A DNA stretch of 64,000 bases from positions 124,001 to 188,000 of the forward strand of contig NZ_ATTM01000002.1 in assembly GCF_000419685.1 (NCBI RefSeq), written 5' to 3'. The notes beneath the pieces were generated by a model. That model saw nothing but the letters and a program-made list of their open reading frames with translations. It was not told the DNA's origin and made no database searches. The stretch comes from Flavobacterium antarcticum DSM 19726. Its GTDB lineage: Bacteria > Bacteroidota > Bacteroidia > Flavobacteriales > Flavobacteriaceae. This document shows, one piece after another, positions 26,491 to 35,491 of the stretch (position 1 is its first letter; the number at the start of each line of letters is the position of its first letter). A program made the translations under genes and the position numbers.

Positions 26491-27603
26491 TTGGAAGACA
26501 AAACCGTTAAAAAAAGCAATTTCATTTTGAGAAAGGTACGATACAAGAAAGGGAGAAAATCAAAAAGCAGCATATTTGAATACACGGGAATTCATACTAC
26601 AGAACCTGTCGCGTTTCAATTATTTATTTACGATGCTGAAAAATTGCTGGAATTCAACAATATTTCAACGGTTGATATTCAAAAGAAATTAGCAGAATTA
26701 CCTAAAACAGCAACGGCTTGGCTCAATGTACACGGTTTGCACGATGTGCCTAAAATATTAAAAATCAAAGAAGCTTTAAATATTGACAATTACATCATTA
26801 GTGATGTTCTAAATGTCGCTGCACGAACGCGAATTGAAGAGTTAGATGATTTTTTGTTTTTCAGTGTAAAATCTATTTTACAAGAAGAATCAGAACAGGT
26901 CAAAGTGGAACAAATTAGTTTTCTATTGAAAGACAATTTACTGGTTTCGTTTCAAGAAATCAAAAGTGATTACTTTATGTTTATCCGCGAACGCATTAGA
27001 AACAGCGAAGGAATTGTTCGTAAAAAAGGAGCTGATTACTTATTGTTTCTTTTACTTGATGCAATTATGGAAAACTTTTTCATCACTATTGAAAATTACG
27101 AAACGCGTATTGAGCAATTATTAATCGATGTGAAAGTGGATGATGCGACGCATTTATTAGAATTAATCGAAAAGCAAAGGGAAAATTTGAATTACCTAAA
27201 ACGTTCAATAATTCCGCTAAGAGACGCTTTGTTTTCATTGAAAAGTACGCAAGACGACGATGATTTCAATGGAATCAGCAAAGGAAATATTACTTTTTTT
27301 ACTCGTTTACACCAAAAGAGTTTAGAACTTCTTGAACAAGCAGAATACGACATTAATACACTTGAAAGTGCTTCTAATTTATTTTATTCCACACAAAATC
27401 AACGGATGAATCAGATCATGAAAACCTTGACGGTATTCTCCGTAATTTTTATGCCACTGACTTTTATTGTGGGCGTTTACGGAATGAATTTTAAATACAT
27501 GCCCGAAATCGAAACCCGTAACGGCTACTACGTCACTTGGATGGTGATGATTTTGATTACCATAGGAATGGTTTTTTATTTTAAAAGAAAAAAGTGGTTT
27601 TAG
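26491..27603 (+). CDS. corA: CorA-family magnesium/divalent metal transporter
   Basis: A 370-residue inner-membrane channel for Mg2+ or Co2+. The cytoplasmic funnel domain covers about 1-300, and two C-terminal membrane helices flank the signature YGMNFKYMPE (GMN motif), with the second helix YYVTWMVMILITIGMVFYF. The start is a TTG at 26491: no in-frame ATG lies near the conserved N-terminal region, so TTG is the best choice. Another start slightly upstream cannot be fully excluded. The DUF1003 gene follows after 12 bases and is probably co-transcribed. Confidence 0.9.
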   Translation: MEDKTVKKSNFILRKVRYKKGRKSKSSIFEYTGIHTTEPVAFQLFIYDAEKLLEFNNISTVDIQKKLAELPKTATAWLNVHGLHDVPKILKIKEALNIDNYIISDVLNVAARTRIEELDDFLFFSVKSILQEESEQVKVEQISFLLKDNLLVSFQEIKSDYFMFIRERIRNSEGIVRKKGADYLLFLLLDAIMENFFITIENYETRIEQLLIDVKVDDATHLLELIEKQRENLNYLKRSIIPLRDALFSLKSTQDDDDFNGISKGNITFFTRLHQKSLELLEQAEYDINTLESASNLFYSTQNQRMNQIMKTLTVFSVIFMPLTFIVGVYGMNFKYMPEIETRNGYYVTWMVMILITIGMVFYFKRKKWF

Positions 27604-27615
27604 ACCAAAAATTGT

Positions 27616-28317
27616 ATGACTAAAAAATTTATAAGTGATGTTTCTGGACAACAATTTCCGCTGCATCAGCGTGTACAAGGAAATGCGATTAGAAAAGAAA
27701 TTGTAGATTTCATCATAAAATCGAATCCTGATTTCTCACTAGAAAAAAGTATTTCTTTAAGTGAATTGGCCTCTTTTAGAGAAGATTATGTAACCCAAAT
27801 GTTGGTTAGCGAATCAGGAGAATTATCCGATTTAGAAACGAAAGTAATTGCTTCTTTAAAAAACGACACCTTGCTTTCTGACAAACTAGACGATGATATT
27901 AAAAACATCAGTTTTGGACAAAAAATTGCAGATAAAGTCGCTTCATTTGGCGGAAGTTGGACATTTATCTTATCCTTTTTAGGGTTATTAATCGTTTGGA
28001 TTCTAGTCAATGTTCTTTTTCTAACAGACAAAGGATTTGACCCTTATCCGTTTATTTTGCTGAATTTAATTCTGTCCTGTATTGCCGCACTTCAAGCGCC
28101 AGTAATTATGATGAGTCAAAACCGAACGGAAGAACGCGATAGAGAACGGGCTAAAAAAGACTACATGATTAACCTAAAATCAGAACTTGAAATCCGAATT
28201 CTCCATGAAAAAGTAGACCACTTGATTATGCACCAAGAACAATCGATGATTGAAATTCAACGTGTTCAGATGGACATGATGAAAGAAATACTCGACCAAC
28301 TTCCCAATAAAAAGTAA
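27616..28317 (+). CDS. DUF1003 family membrane protein
   Basis: A 233-residue protein with the DUF1003 core: ADKVASFGGSWTFILSFLGLL leading into membrane helix 1, then helix 2 (FILLNLILSCIAALQAPVIMM), MSQNRTEERDRERAKKDY and a helical C-terminus with conserved EIRILHEKVDHL. The function of the family is unknown. The neighbouring corA, only 12 bases upstream, points to ion homeostasis or membrane stress, a linkage that is inference only. A hairpin terminator follows. Confidence 0.9.
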   Translation: MTKKFISDVSGQQFPLHQRVQGNAIRKEIVDFIIKSNPDFSLEKSISLSELASFREDYVTQMLVSESGELSDLETKVIASLKNDTLLSDKLDDDIKNISFGQKIADKVASFGGSWTFILSFLGLLIVWILVNVLFLTDKGFDPYPFILLNLILSCIAALQAPVIMMSQNRTEERDRERAKKDYMINLKSELEIRILHEKVDHLIMHQEQSMIEIQRVQMDMMKEILDQLPNKK

Positions 28318-28321
28318 TAAA

Positions 28322-28353
28322 AAAAGCCTGAAAAATTTAATTTTCAGGCTTTA
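28322..28353. terminator. Terminator between DUF1003 and fumC
   Basis: AAAGCCTGAAAA pairs with TTTTCAGGCTTT around a TTTAA-type loop, flanked by A and T runs, between convergent genes. Confidence 0.82.
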
Positions 28354-28372
28354 CTATTTTCAATAAACAAAC

Positions 28373-29770
28373 TTAATTCAATTTTCCCACCATTTCTTCT
28401 GGTTTTACCCAAGCATCAAAATCTTCTGCAGTCACATAACCCAATCGTACCGCTTCTTCTTTCAAAGTAGTTCCGTTTTTATGAGCCGTTTGCGCAATTT
28501 CAGCTGATTTATAGTAACCAATCTTTGTATTTAAAGCAGTAACCAACATCAATGAATTGTCTACTAATTCTTTAATTCTTGTGTAATTTGGTTCGATACC
28601 TTGAGCACAATGTTCGTCGAAAGATTTACAAGCGTCGCCAATTAAACGAGCCGATTGCAAGAAATTCGCCGCCATCATTGGTTTGAATACGTTCAATTCA
28701 TATTGACCTTGCATTCCACCCACAGAAATTGCTACATCGTTACCCATTACTTGAGCACAAACCATAGTCAACGCCTCACATTGGGTAGGATTTACTTTTC
28801 CGGGCATAATTGAGGAACCTGGTTCATTTTCAGGAATGATTAATTCTCCAATTCCTGAACGAGGACCGGACGCTAACATTCTGATGTCGTTTGCAATTTT
28901 ATTTAAGGCTACAGCTAATTGTTTCAACGCTCCATGCGATTCTACAATGGCATCATGAGACGCTAAGGCTTCAAATTTATTTGGCGCTGTTACAAAAGGT
29001 TGGTTTGTAAATTGAGCAATATAATGAGCCACTTTTACGTCGTAATGTTCGGGAGTGTTCAATCCTGTTCCAACAGCTGTTCCTCCTAAAGCTACTTCTG
29101 ACAAGTGCGAAAGTGTATTCTTTAATGCTTTCAAACCGTAATTTAATTGGGCCACATAACCGGAAAGTTCCTGACCCAAAGTTAGGGGAGTGGCATCCAT
29201 TAAGTGTGTACGACCAATTTTTACCACATTCATAAATTCCTGCGATTTTGCATGTAATGTGTCGCGCAATTGTTCCACACCTGGAATAGTAGTTTCCATC
29301 ACGGCTTTATAAGCGGCAATGTGCATTCCTGTAGGAAACGTATCGTTAGAAGATTGCGATTTATTCACATCGTCATTTGCTTTCAAAACCGGTTCGCCTT
29401 CGCCAATTTTAAAACCAGCCAAAACTTGTGCACGATTCGCAACTACTTCATTCACATTCATATTGCTTTGCGTACCTGAACCTGTTTGCCAAATAACCAA
29501 TGGAAATTGATCGTCTAGTTTTCCTGCTAAAATTTCATCGCAAACGGCTGCAATAGCGTCTCTTTTTTCAGTAGATAAAACGCCCAAATCGCAATTTGCG
29601 TAAGCCGCAGCTTTCTTTAAATAAGCAAAACCTTCAACGATTTCTTTGGGCATTGAAGCCGATGGACCAATCTTAAAGTTGTTTCTAGAACGTTCCGTTT
29701 GAGCTCCCCAATATTTATCTGCGGGAACTTTTACTTCACCCATCGTGTCTTTTTCTATTCTGTATTCCAT
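28373..29770 (-). CDS. fumC: Class II fumarate hydratase
   Basis: A 465-residue TCA-cycle enzyme interconverting fumarate and malate, iron independent. The superfamily signature [11 protein letters not shown] (about 318-328) contains the catalytic Ser loop. [14 protein letters not shown] and the His of [16 protein letters not shown] are also present. The length is standard. Its product malate is where fumarate from the aromatic operon would enter central metabolism, but the two are not physically linked. Monocistronic. Confidence 0.95.
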   Translation of the reverse strand: MEYRIEKDTMGEVKVPADKYWGAQTERSRNNFKIGPSASMPKEIVEGFAYLKKAAAYANCDLGVLSTEKRDAIAAVCDEILAGKLDDQFPLVIWQTGSGTQSNMNVNEVVANRAQVLAGFKIGEGEPVLKANDDVNKSQSSNDTFPTGMHIAAYKAVMETTIPGVEQLRDTLHAKSQEFMNVVKIGRTHLMDATPLTLGQELSGYVAQLNYGLKALKNTLSHLSEVALGGTAVGTGLNTPEHYDVKVAHYIAQFTNQPFVTAPNKFEALASHDAIVESHGALKQLAVALNKIANDIRMLASGPRSGIGELIIPENEPGSSIMPGKVNPTQCEALTMVCAQVMGNDVAISVGGMQGQYELNVFKPMMAANFLQSARLIGDACKSFDEHCAQGIEPNYTRIKELVDNSLMLVTALNTKIGYYKSAEIAQTAHKNGTTLKEEAVRLGYVTAEDFDAWVKPEEMVGKLN

Positions 29771-29904
29771 TGTGTGTGTATTTATTTAATGTGAAAATGT
29801 TGTTTTTTTAAATGCCATCAAATTTAACGATTAAAGCAGTTTTAAAAAAATATTTGAAAGGATTTATTAGTAGAGGTGGTGTAGGAATTTTTGAATCATT
29901 TTGA

Positions 29905-29933
29905 AATTAAAAAAGAGGACTAAATGTCCTCTT
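29905..29933 (-). terminator. Terminator after the 184-residue hypothetical gene
   Basis: On the minus strand AAGAGGAC and GTCCTCTT pair around ATTTA, followed by a T run, 33 bases past the stop codon. Confidence 0.78.
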
Positions 29934-29966
29934 CAAATCTTTTGTAAATACTTTCCGATAACTCCG

Positions 29967-30521
29967 CTAGTACAATGGTCCCTTTATAAAATTTTTGATT
30001 TTATTGAATGCAGCACTAGGTTGTTCATTTAAATAGGAAATGTTAATTATTAATTTATTTTTATTGAATAACAAACGTAATTTAAATATAAGCTTATCGA
30101 TGATTTTAGTTCTTTCTTCAACAGCTTTTTTGGGGTATTTAATTGATATTAAAACAAGCGAATTTTTATTTACAATTTCTATTTTTTTTATATTTTCTCT
30201 ACTTAAAAAATAGTGACCATTTAAATAGAGTATGTTATTTTCAAATGATAATGTCATATTCTTTCGAAAAAATTTAATAATAAGATTAATTAAAATCGTT
30301 AAAAATAAAATATTGAAAATTAGAGAACCTGTAAAAATGAGGTGTTCATTATTATAGCCTAATTGTCCAACCCATCTATATCTTCCTGATTGAGGTGGTT
30401 CTCGCAATGATAAATATTCAGCATTAAACATGGTATAACTAAACAATACTAATAACAAAACTGATAAAAAGATAGAACTGATTATTTTCTTACTATTATA
30501 TTTTAAATGTAATGACTTCAA
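29967..30521 (-). CDS. Hypothetical membrane protein
   Basis: A 184-residue protein with two hydrophobic segments, about residues 13-30 and 57-82, and a Lys/Asn-rich C-terminal part in which the stretch NNILYLNGHYFLSRENIKKIEIVNKNSLVLI (split here by eye) resembles a PH-like or bPH domain after two membrane helices. That reading is tentative. Codon use is extremely AT-rich compared with its neighbours, and the gene lies beside a 485-base region without good genes, so this may be a recently acquired or fast-evolving locus. Confidence 0.62.
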   Translation of the reverse strand: MKSLHLKYNSKKIISSIFLSVLLLVLFSYTMFNAEYLSLREPPQSGRYRWVGQLGYNNEHLIFTGSLIFNILFLTILINLIIKFFRKNMTLSFENNILYLNGHYFLSRENIKKIEIVNKNSLVLISIKYPKKAVEERTKIIDKLIFKLRLLFNKNKLIINISYLNEQPSAAFNKIKNFIKGPLY

Positions 30522-30573
30522 ATAACGGCACTTTTTAAAATTACTTTTAACTTAATTAATCTCGAACAACTAC

Positions 30574-30668
30574 TAGTCTATCACAAGCACTTTTTCTCCG
30601 CTAAAGCCAGCACCAAGCTTCTGAAACGCGATTCCAAAAATTAAATTATTGCTTTTTAGTCGCTTGAG
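30574..30668 (-). pseudogene. Possible coding remnant or intergenic repeat
   Basis: Read on the minus strand, a stretch bounded by stops encodes LKRLKSNNLIFGIAFQKL and continues GAGFSGEKVLVID before TAG. The amino acid mix is protein-like and ends like a genuine C-terminus, but there is no start codon and the frame is closed upstream by TAA. It may be the decayed 3' end of a gene or part of a dispersed repeat; I cannot assign a family. Confidence 0.25.
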
Positions 30669-30947
30669 TTATAATGGCTATCAAGTGCCAAATCTACAAT
30701 AGTTTATACAGCTTTCATATTATTGACAATCCCAAATATATACATTTTAACTCCAAAAAAACAAAAGGACTTATTCAAACCGATACAATTAAAAAGATTT
30801 CTCTAATTTTTTAAATCGGTGTTCCAGAAAAACTACAAATTTCTTAAAATATAGTCCAAAAGAGTTAGAAAAGTAGGTACATAACCTGTATATGTAAACA
30901 CATCCTAGTCAGGAAGTGGTTTCAGAAGTTACTCATTTTAGGGTTCA

Positions 30948-30980
30948 TAAAAAAAAGTCCCCTGAATACCAAGGGACTTT
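30948..30980 (-). terminator. Terminator after the cytochrome b gene
   Basis: On the minus strand AAAGTCCC pairs with GGGACTTT, followed by a T run, 27 bases after the stop codon. Confidence 0.8.
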
Positions 30981-31006
30981 AATATAATACGTACGTTAAA
31001 TTATAT

Positions 31007-31573
31007 TTATTCTCCTCCAATCATTTTTGAAGCAATACCTTTTTTGTTGGAATTTTCCGCGATTGCAATTCCCGCTAAGTGTAAAACAATGTAGATGGGA
31101 AACCAATACAAGCCCCATTTGTGTATGGTTTCAAATAAATCGGCATAATCAGTAAAGAATTCTTTCTGAATGCAAATCCCTGTAAATGCTGAAATAAACA
31201 CAAATACATAAAAGTAAATGTATACAAATCCCTGTAATTTCTCTTTTAAGGAATTATTTTTACGGAACGGATTCGGAAACCGAATTCCTTTTGCAATCAT
31301 GTAAATAATTCGTGCAATAAAAGCAACCACCATGATGTTTGCAAAAAGTTCGTGCCATTCCCACATAGGTGCACGAATTGTTTTAGCGATGTCCGTCACG
31401 ACCTCTTTCGGCAGGGGAGAAGCGGCTGTTTTACTATCAATGACCGCGGCCATTCCATTTTTATTGAGCCAAAACATGCGTAAAAAACCAGTAATAAATA
31501 AAACAGGCATTACAAAAGCAATCGTCCAATGTAAGATTCTGTGAATGACTGTAAATTTTTGTGTTCCTTCCAT
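31007..31573 (-). CDS. Cytochrome b561-type membrane protein (cytochrome b/b6 domain)
   Basis: A 188-residue inner-membrane heme protein with four predicted helices. Candidate heme ligands are His residues in VIHRILHWTIAF (helix 1), EWHELFANIM (helix 2) and IHKWGLYWFPIYIVLHLAGI (helix 4). This matches the di-heme cytochrome b561 / Ni-hydrogenase cytochrome b domain family, which carries electrons between quinone and a periplasmic partner. The preceding gene, 14 bases upstream, encodes a lipoprotein that could be that partner, but it has no CxxCH heme motif. Confidence 0.85.
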   Translation of the reverse strand: MEGTQKFTVIHRILHWTIAFVMPVLFITGFLRMFWLNKNGMAAVIDSKTAASPLPKEVVTDIAKTIRAPMWEWHELFANIMVVAFIARIIYMIAKGIRFPNPFRKNNSLKEKLQGFVYIYFYVFVFISAFTGICIQKEFFTDYADLFETIHKWGLYWFPIYIVLHLAGIAIAENSNKKGIASKMIGGE

Positions 31574-31587
31574 ATAAGATGTATTTA

Positions 31588-32043
31588 TTAGTTAAAGTAC
31601 TGGTGATACATTTGGTACGAAGTCTGAAGTTCGGCAACCATTTCTTTTGCTTTCGCTGCGTCTTCCGTTTCCGCTAATTTACCCACAAGCTCTAAATGTG
31701 GATGCAACCATTTGTGCAATTCATCATGACTTGGACCTTCCATTGTACAACTTTTAATCAATAAATCATTTTGGTCTTTAATGTCTTGTGCCAATTTTTT
31801 ATAATCGGTTCCGTTATTTTTAACGTACGCGTCTAATATTGCTTCACTTTTCATTACGAAAGGTTTCATCTCTTCGTTTACAACCCATTGTTCTCCGTTA
31901 TTTAATGTAATTGCATCAGAAGTTTCATCTGTAGTTTGAACGTGTTCGATAACAGTTGTTTTATCTGTTTCTGTCGTTTTTACTTCGTCCTTACAACTCA
32001 TTAAAAGTGCAGCAGTAACTGCTAGTATAAAAATCTGCTTCAT
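31588..32043 (-). CDS. Lipoprotein of unknown function
   Basis: A 151-residue lipoprotein: signal MKQIFILAVTAALLMSC with the lipobox Cys17, then an acidic Thr-rich linker to about residue 40. The mature helical part contains VMKSEAILDAYVKNNGTDYK, SCTMEGPSHDELHKWLHPHL and a C-terminal YQMYHQYF, so it has several His and one Cys that might bind metal or heme. It is 14 bases upstream of the cytochrome b gene and so probably shares its operon and function. I cannot name a family. Confidence 0.78.
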   Translation of the reverse strand: MKQIFILAVTAALLMSCKDEVKTTETDKTTVIEHVQTTDETSDAITLNNGEQWVVNEEMKPFVMKSEAILDAYVKNNGTDYKKLAQDIKDQNDLLIKSCTMEGPSHDELHKWLHPHLELVGKLAETEDAAKAKEMVAELQTSYQMYHQYFN

Positions 32044-32203
32044 GTTATAATTATTTATGGTTATTAAATTTAGTCATACTGTTTTCGATTAGTTCTAATG
32101 GTCAACAGATGTTTAACAAAAATACCACTTACCTTTCACATAGCTTGACTATTTCTGACTATTTTCAAAAAGTCAATTTATTTGAAATATTTCCTTGATT
32201 CTA

Positions 32204-32234
32204 TTGGTAAATCTGAATATATGCGTTACTTTTG
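32204..32234 (+). promoter_or_regulatory. Bacteroidota-type promoter for the 55-residue membrane protein
   Basis: A -7 box TACTTTTG (32227-32234) fits TAnnTTTG, with a TTGG element about 19 bases upstream (32204-32207). It precedes the ATG at 32263 by about 28 bases, which supports that small gene. Confidence 0.6.
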
Positions 32235-32262
32235 ACGTAAATTCACTAATTCCGGAAAAATC

Positions 32263-32430
32263 ATGTTTGAATTTCAACAGTATTTAGGTTTCCTTCTTTT
32301 CTTAACCGTCCTGACAATGGGATTTTGGTTAATGTTCTTTTTAGTTAGCTTCGTATCCTATTGGCTCGGAGGTTCTGTAATTGAACTTATTAAAGAAAAG
32401 AGAAACAAAAGAAAGTTAGAAGAATTGTAA
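32263..32430 (+). CDS. Small membrane protein, 55 residues
   Basis: The frame from ATG 32263 to TAA encodes 55 residues: MFEFQQYLGF, then a long hydrophobic stretch (about residues 8-36, possibly two short helices) and a strongly basic tail (IELIKEKRNKRKLEEL), giving an N-out/C-in or hairpin topology with the tail in the cytoplasm. Support for it being real: a good promoter upstream, a hydrophobic-then-charged design, and a bidirectional terminator 14 bases after the stop. No family recognised. Confidence 0.68.
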   Translation: MFEFQQYLGFLLFLTVLTMGFWLMFFLVSFVSYWLGGSVIELIKEKRNKRKLEEL

Positions 32431-32443
32431 ATTCTTGCTTTAT

Positions 32444-32475
32444 AAAAAAGGAAGTCTAACGACTTCCTTTTTTTA
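32444..32475. terminator. Bidirectional terminator
   Basis: AAAAAAGGAAGTC and GACTTCCTTTTTTT pair around a four-base loop, shared by the 55-residue membrane protein gene and the convergent MscS gene. Confidence 0.87.
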
Positions 32476-32477
32476 TT

Positions 32478-33764
32478 TTAAGTAAGTCTGTTGGACTCGC
32501 GAGCGAATTGTACCAAACTCTTACTGGTAGGTAATTCGTAAATTTCAAGGTCGAAATAAACGACACTGGCGATCAGATGGTCAAAAATATCCGCCATAAT
32601 ATATTCGTAATTGACCCAAGTTTTATCTTCAGAAAACGCATAAATCTCAAGTGGAATACCAAATTCATTCGACTGCAATTGGCGACACATCAAAACCATG
32701 TTTTTATTTAAACCCGGGTAGTTTTGTAAATACTCGTTGATGTATTTTCTAAACAGTCCAAAATTAGTTAAGTTTCTTCCATTGACTAACAAGGATTTGT
32801 CCACAGCACGTAAACTATTAAATGTTGCGATTTCAGTTTGCCGTTCATCAATATAATTTGAAATTAATTGAATTTTTTTCAAATCATCAAGTTCTTCTTC
32901 AAGCAAAAACCGAACGCTACTTGATTTAATTAAAACGTGTCGTTTGATTCGTCTTCCATCAGAATTAAACATTCCACGCCAGTTTTTAAATGAATCTGAA
33001 ATAAGCGAGTAGGTGGGAATTGTTGAAGTTGTATTGTCAAAATTCCGAACCTTAACCGTAGCCAAATTAATTTCAATAACATCACCATCTGCTCCAAATT
33101 TGTCCATGGTAATCCAATCGCCAATTCGAACCATATCGTTGACAGAAACTTGAATACTCGCGATAAATCCTAAAATGGTATCTCTGAAGATGAGCAGTAC
33201 AATGGCGGAAATGGCACCAAATGTTGCGAATAAAGTTTGAATTTTTAAATTAAACAACATTAAGATAATTGCCGTAACGCCAAAAACCCAAAGCACAATC
33301 ATGATGACTTGAATGTAACTGTCAATTGGCTTGTCGCTGTAACGCGGCATTAATTTTAAATGATCTCGAAGCGCGTTAAAAACAGTTCGGATGATTAATA
33401 AAATTAATATGACGATGTAAATATCAATTATTTTTCCAAAAAAACCTTCCCAAAGAATGAACTTCTGCAGAATTAGAGGAACCGCTTTATACACGAAAAG
33501 TAGCGGAATTAAATGCGAGATATACTTTGCTGTTTTATTGGAAATCAATAAATCATCAAAGGTTGTTTTCGTTTTTAAGGCCACATATTTAAGGACCTTA
33601 TTGAACGTGTAAATGCAAATTAAATATATTGAATAAGCAACTAACAGCAAGACGAAGATGTTAATTATAGCACTCATATAAGAAGCAAAAGTGGGATTAA
33701 AACCCACTTTTACCATTATATCATCTGTGAAATCAATCACTTTCTCAATATTTGAATCAATCAT
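32478..33764 (-). CDS. MscS-family channel, YbdG/YnaI-like
   Basis: A 428-residue mechanosensitive channel with about five membrane helices in the first 190 residues (first at about 28-50). The beta-domain is marked by GFIASIQVSVNDMVRIGDWITM and IPTYSLISDSFKNWRG, and SDGRRIKRHVLIK follows, the pattern of the YbdG (miniconductance) branch that has an insertion in the C-terminal domain. It lies directly after DUF3817 with no gap between stop and start, and forms part of an nhaA-DUF3817-mscS operon that would serve sodium, pH and osmotic balance. Confidence 0.9.
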   Translation of the reverse strand: MIDSNIEKVIDFTDDIMVKVGFNPTFASYMSAIINIFVLLLVAYSIYLICIYTFNKVLKYVALKTKTTFDDLLISNKTAKYISHLIPLLFVYKAVPLILQKFILWEGFFGKIIDIYIVILILLIIRTVFNALRDHLKLMPRYSDKPIDSYIQVIMIVLWVFGVTAIILMLFNLKIQTLFATFGAISAIVLLIFRDTILGFIASIQVSVNDMVRIGDWITMDKFGADGDVIEINLATVKVRNFDNTTSTIPTYSLISDSFKNWRGMFNSDGRRIKRHVLIKSSSVRFLLEEELDDLKKIQLISNYIDERQTEIATFNSLRAVDKSLLVNGRNLTNFGLFRKYINEYLQNYPGLNKNMVLMCRQLQSNEFGIPLEIYAFSEDKTWVNYEYIMADIFDHLIASVVYFDLEIYELPTSKSLVQFARESNRLT

Positions 33765-34040
33765 TTATAAGTATTTTTTTTCTACCCAAAAAGTGGCGAA
33801 TGGTAAAAGCGAAGCTACTAAAATAACTCCTAGTTTACTCCAATCCCAATTTTGTTCGTACTTTAAAAGTATCGCTAAAATTACGTAACCAATGAATAAA
33901 ACACCATGAGCCATCCCAATTGGGTATAATAATGTTTTGTACAAATCTGGATAATTGGGCTTAATTGCTAGCATATTTGCGAATAAAACCAAGTAAGAAA
34001 TTCCTTCGAGAATCGCGACTATTTTAAAAATTTTCAGCAT
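33765..34040 (-). CDS. DUF3817 family membrane protein
   Basis: A 91-residue protein with three membrane helices. The signature of DUF3817 is visible in FKIVAILEGISYLVLFANML, then LLYPIGMAHGVLFIGYVILA with the conserved GMAHG, and a last helix ending in WVEKKYL. Function unknown. It is two bases after nhaA and immediately before the YbdG-like channel gene, both on the same strand, so a role in membrane ion balance is a reasonable guess only. Confidence 0.88.
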   Translation of the reverse strand: MLKIFKIVAILEGISYLVLFANMLAIKPNYPDLYKTLLYPIGMAHGVLFIGYVILAILLKYEQNWDWSKLGVILVASLLPFATFWVEKKYL

Positions 34041-34042
34041 TA

Positions 34043-35407
34043 TTATTGAGTAATTGGTGTTTTAGGTTTAATTGTTTTAAGTATAAAAAATCCGATAAGT
34101 CCTGCAACAAGAGAAGCCATAAAGATTCCTAATTTTGCTTGCAATTGGTGTTCTGCTACAAGTTCAGGTGTTGGTCCTGTAAAAGCTAAATTGGTTACAA
34201 ATAAGGACATCGTAAATCCAATTGCAGCAAGAAACCCAACTCCAAATAAATGTTTCGGTGTTAATCCTTCCGGCATATTTGCAATTTTGAGTTTAATAAC
34301 CGCCATTGACACACCAAAAACACCTAGTATTTTTCCGATAATTAGTCCAAAAGCGACTCCTAAAGTTACGTTACTTGTTGTTTCTGCTAGTATATCGTTT
34401 GAAAAAGTAACTCCGGCATTTGCCAAAGCAAAAATGGGCATGATTACAAAACTTACAAAAGGATGCATTCTGTGTTCTAATCGTTGCAAAGGCGTCATCG
34501 CGTCTTTTGTAGTAATCCGAATGTCTTCTAGAACATGAAGTTGATCACTCGTTAACGTAGGTACTTTCTGATTTTGATCGGCATATCTAAATTGGTTTAA
34601 AAACAATTTGATTCGCTCAACATACGCATTTTCATTAATCTTAGAATCTGATGGAATCATAAATGCTACTAAAACCGAAGCAATTGTTGCGTGAACTCCG
34701 GAAAGTAAAAACGGCAACCAAACTCCAAAAATTCCAATAATTGCGTAATAAATCGTATTTCTGATTCCAAAGGCTTTGCTTAAAAACAAGAAAACTACGA
34801 ATCCTAACCCTGTAAACAACATGAAATAATCAATTTCGGCCGTGTAGAAAATGGCAATAACCATTACCGCACCTAAATCATCAACAATTGCTAACGCGGT
34901 CAAAAACACCTTTAAAGACAGCGGAATCCGATCTCCTAATAAATATAAAACACCTAATGCAAACGCAATATCAGTCGCCATCGGGATTCCCCAACCGTGA
35001 GCTGATTCTGTTCCGTAATTGAAAAAAGTATAAATTAATGCAGGAACTACCATTCCACCCACTGCTGCAATTATAGGTAACATTGCATTTTTAGGGTTGG
35101 ATAATTCACCTCCGATGAGTTCCCGCTTGAGTTCTAGACCTACCACAAAAAAGAAAACGGCCATTAAACCATCATTTACCCAGTGGTGAATAGAGTAATT
35201 CAAGTAGGTTTGCCCGTCAAAATATAAACCTATTTTGTGTTCCCAAATGTTATGGTACCATTCTGCAAGTGGTGAATTTGCTAATATTATCGCGATTAAC
35301 GCGGCAACAAACAGCACGATTCCTCCAGTTGTTGATTTACTAATGAAACTATTAACAGGATTGATAATGTACTTGTCGGCGGGTGTGAACTTTACTCCTT
35401 CTTCCAT
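34043..35407 (-). CDS. nhaA: Na+/H+ antiporter NhaA
   Basis: A 454-residue, roughly 12-helix antiporter that exports Na+ in exchange for protons. The ion-binding aspartate pair is in ALAIVDDLGAVMVIAI (helix V). FFFVVGLELKREL in an early helix and ATDIAFALGVLYLLGDR are further NhaA signatures. It is somewhat longer than E. coli NhaA (388) because of a cytoplasmic insertion of about 60 residues (around 255-315), common in Bacteroidota. It heads the nhaA-DUF3817-mscS operon. Confidence 0.94.
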   Translation of the reverse strand: MEEGVKFTPADKYIINPVNSFISKSTTGGIVLFVAALIAIILANSPLAEWYHNIWEHKIGLYFDGQTYLNYSIHHWVNDGLMAVFFFVVGLELKRELIGGELSNPKNAMLPIIAAVGGMVVPALIYTFFNYGTESAHGWGIPMATDIAFALGVLYLLGDRIPLSLKVFLTALAIVDDLGAVMVIAIFYTAEIDYFMLFTGLGFVVFLFLSKAFGIRNTIYYAIIGIFGVWLPFLLSGVHATIASVLVAFMIPSDSKINENAYVERIKLFLNQFRYADQNQKVPTLTSDQLHVLEDIRITTKDAMTPLQRLEHRMHPFVSFVIMPIFALANAGVTFSNDILAETTSNVTLGVAFGLIIGKILGVFGVSMAVIKLKIANMPEGLTPKHLFGVGFLAAIGFTMSLFVTNLAFTGPTPELVAEHQLQAKLGIFMASLVAGLIGFFILKTIKPKTPITQ

Positions 35408-35491
35408 ATATTTTTCTCTTGTGGTTTACAAAAATAAGTATTATCATTGATTTTTCAAGTACAAACCTACTACAGATTTTAAGAACTTTCA

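Larger units (their letters stand above)
30522..31006. other. 485-base region without an intact gene
   Basis: No open frame with a start codon and reasonable length was found on either strand. It contains a short stop-limited reading stretch on the minus strand (30574-30668, listed separately) and, at its right end, the terminator of the cytochrome b gene. The rest is AT-rich and shows no repeat or RNA signature I recognise. Confidence 0.6.

Noticed and set aside
31588..32043. The lipoprotein beside cytochrome b as a c-type cytochrome
   Set aside because: No CxxCH motif is present; only scattered His and one Cys in the mature part.
34191..34538. 115-codon plus-strand frame antisense to nhaA
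   Set aside because: nhaA is certain on the minus strand; the Pro/Ala/Ile-rich plus-strand frame has no recognisable features.
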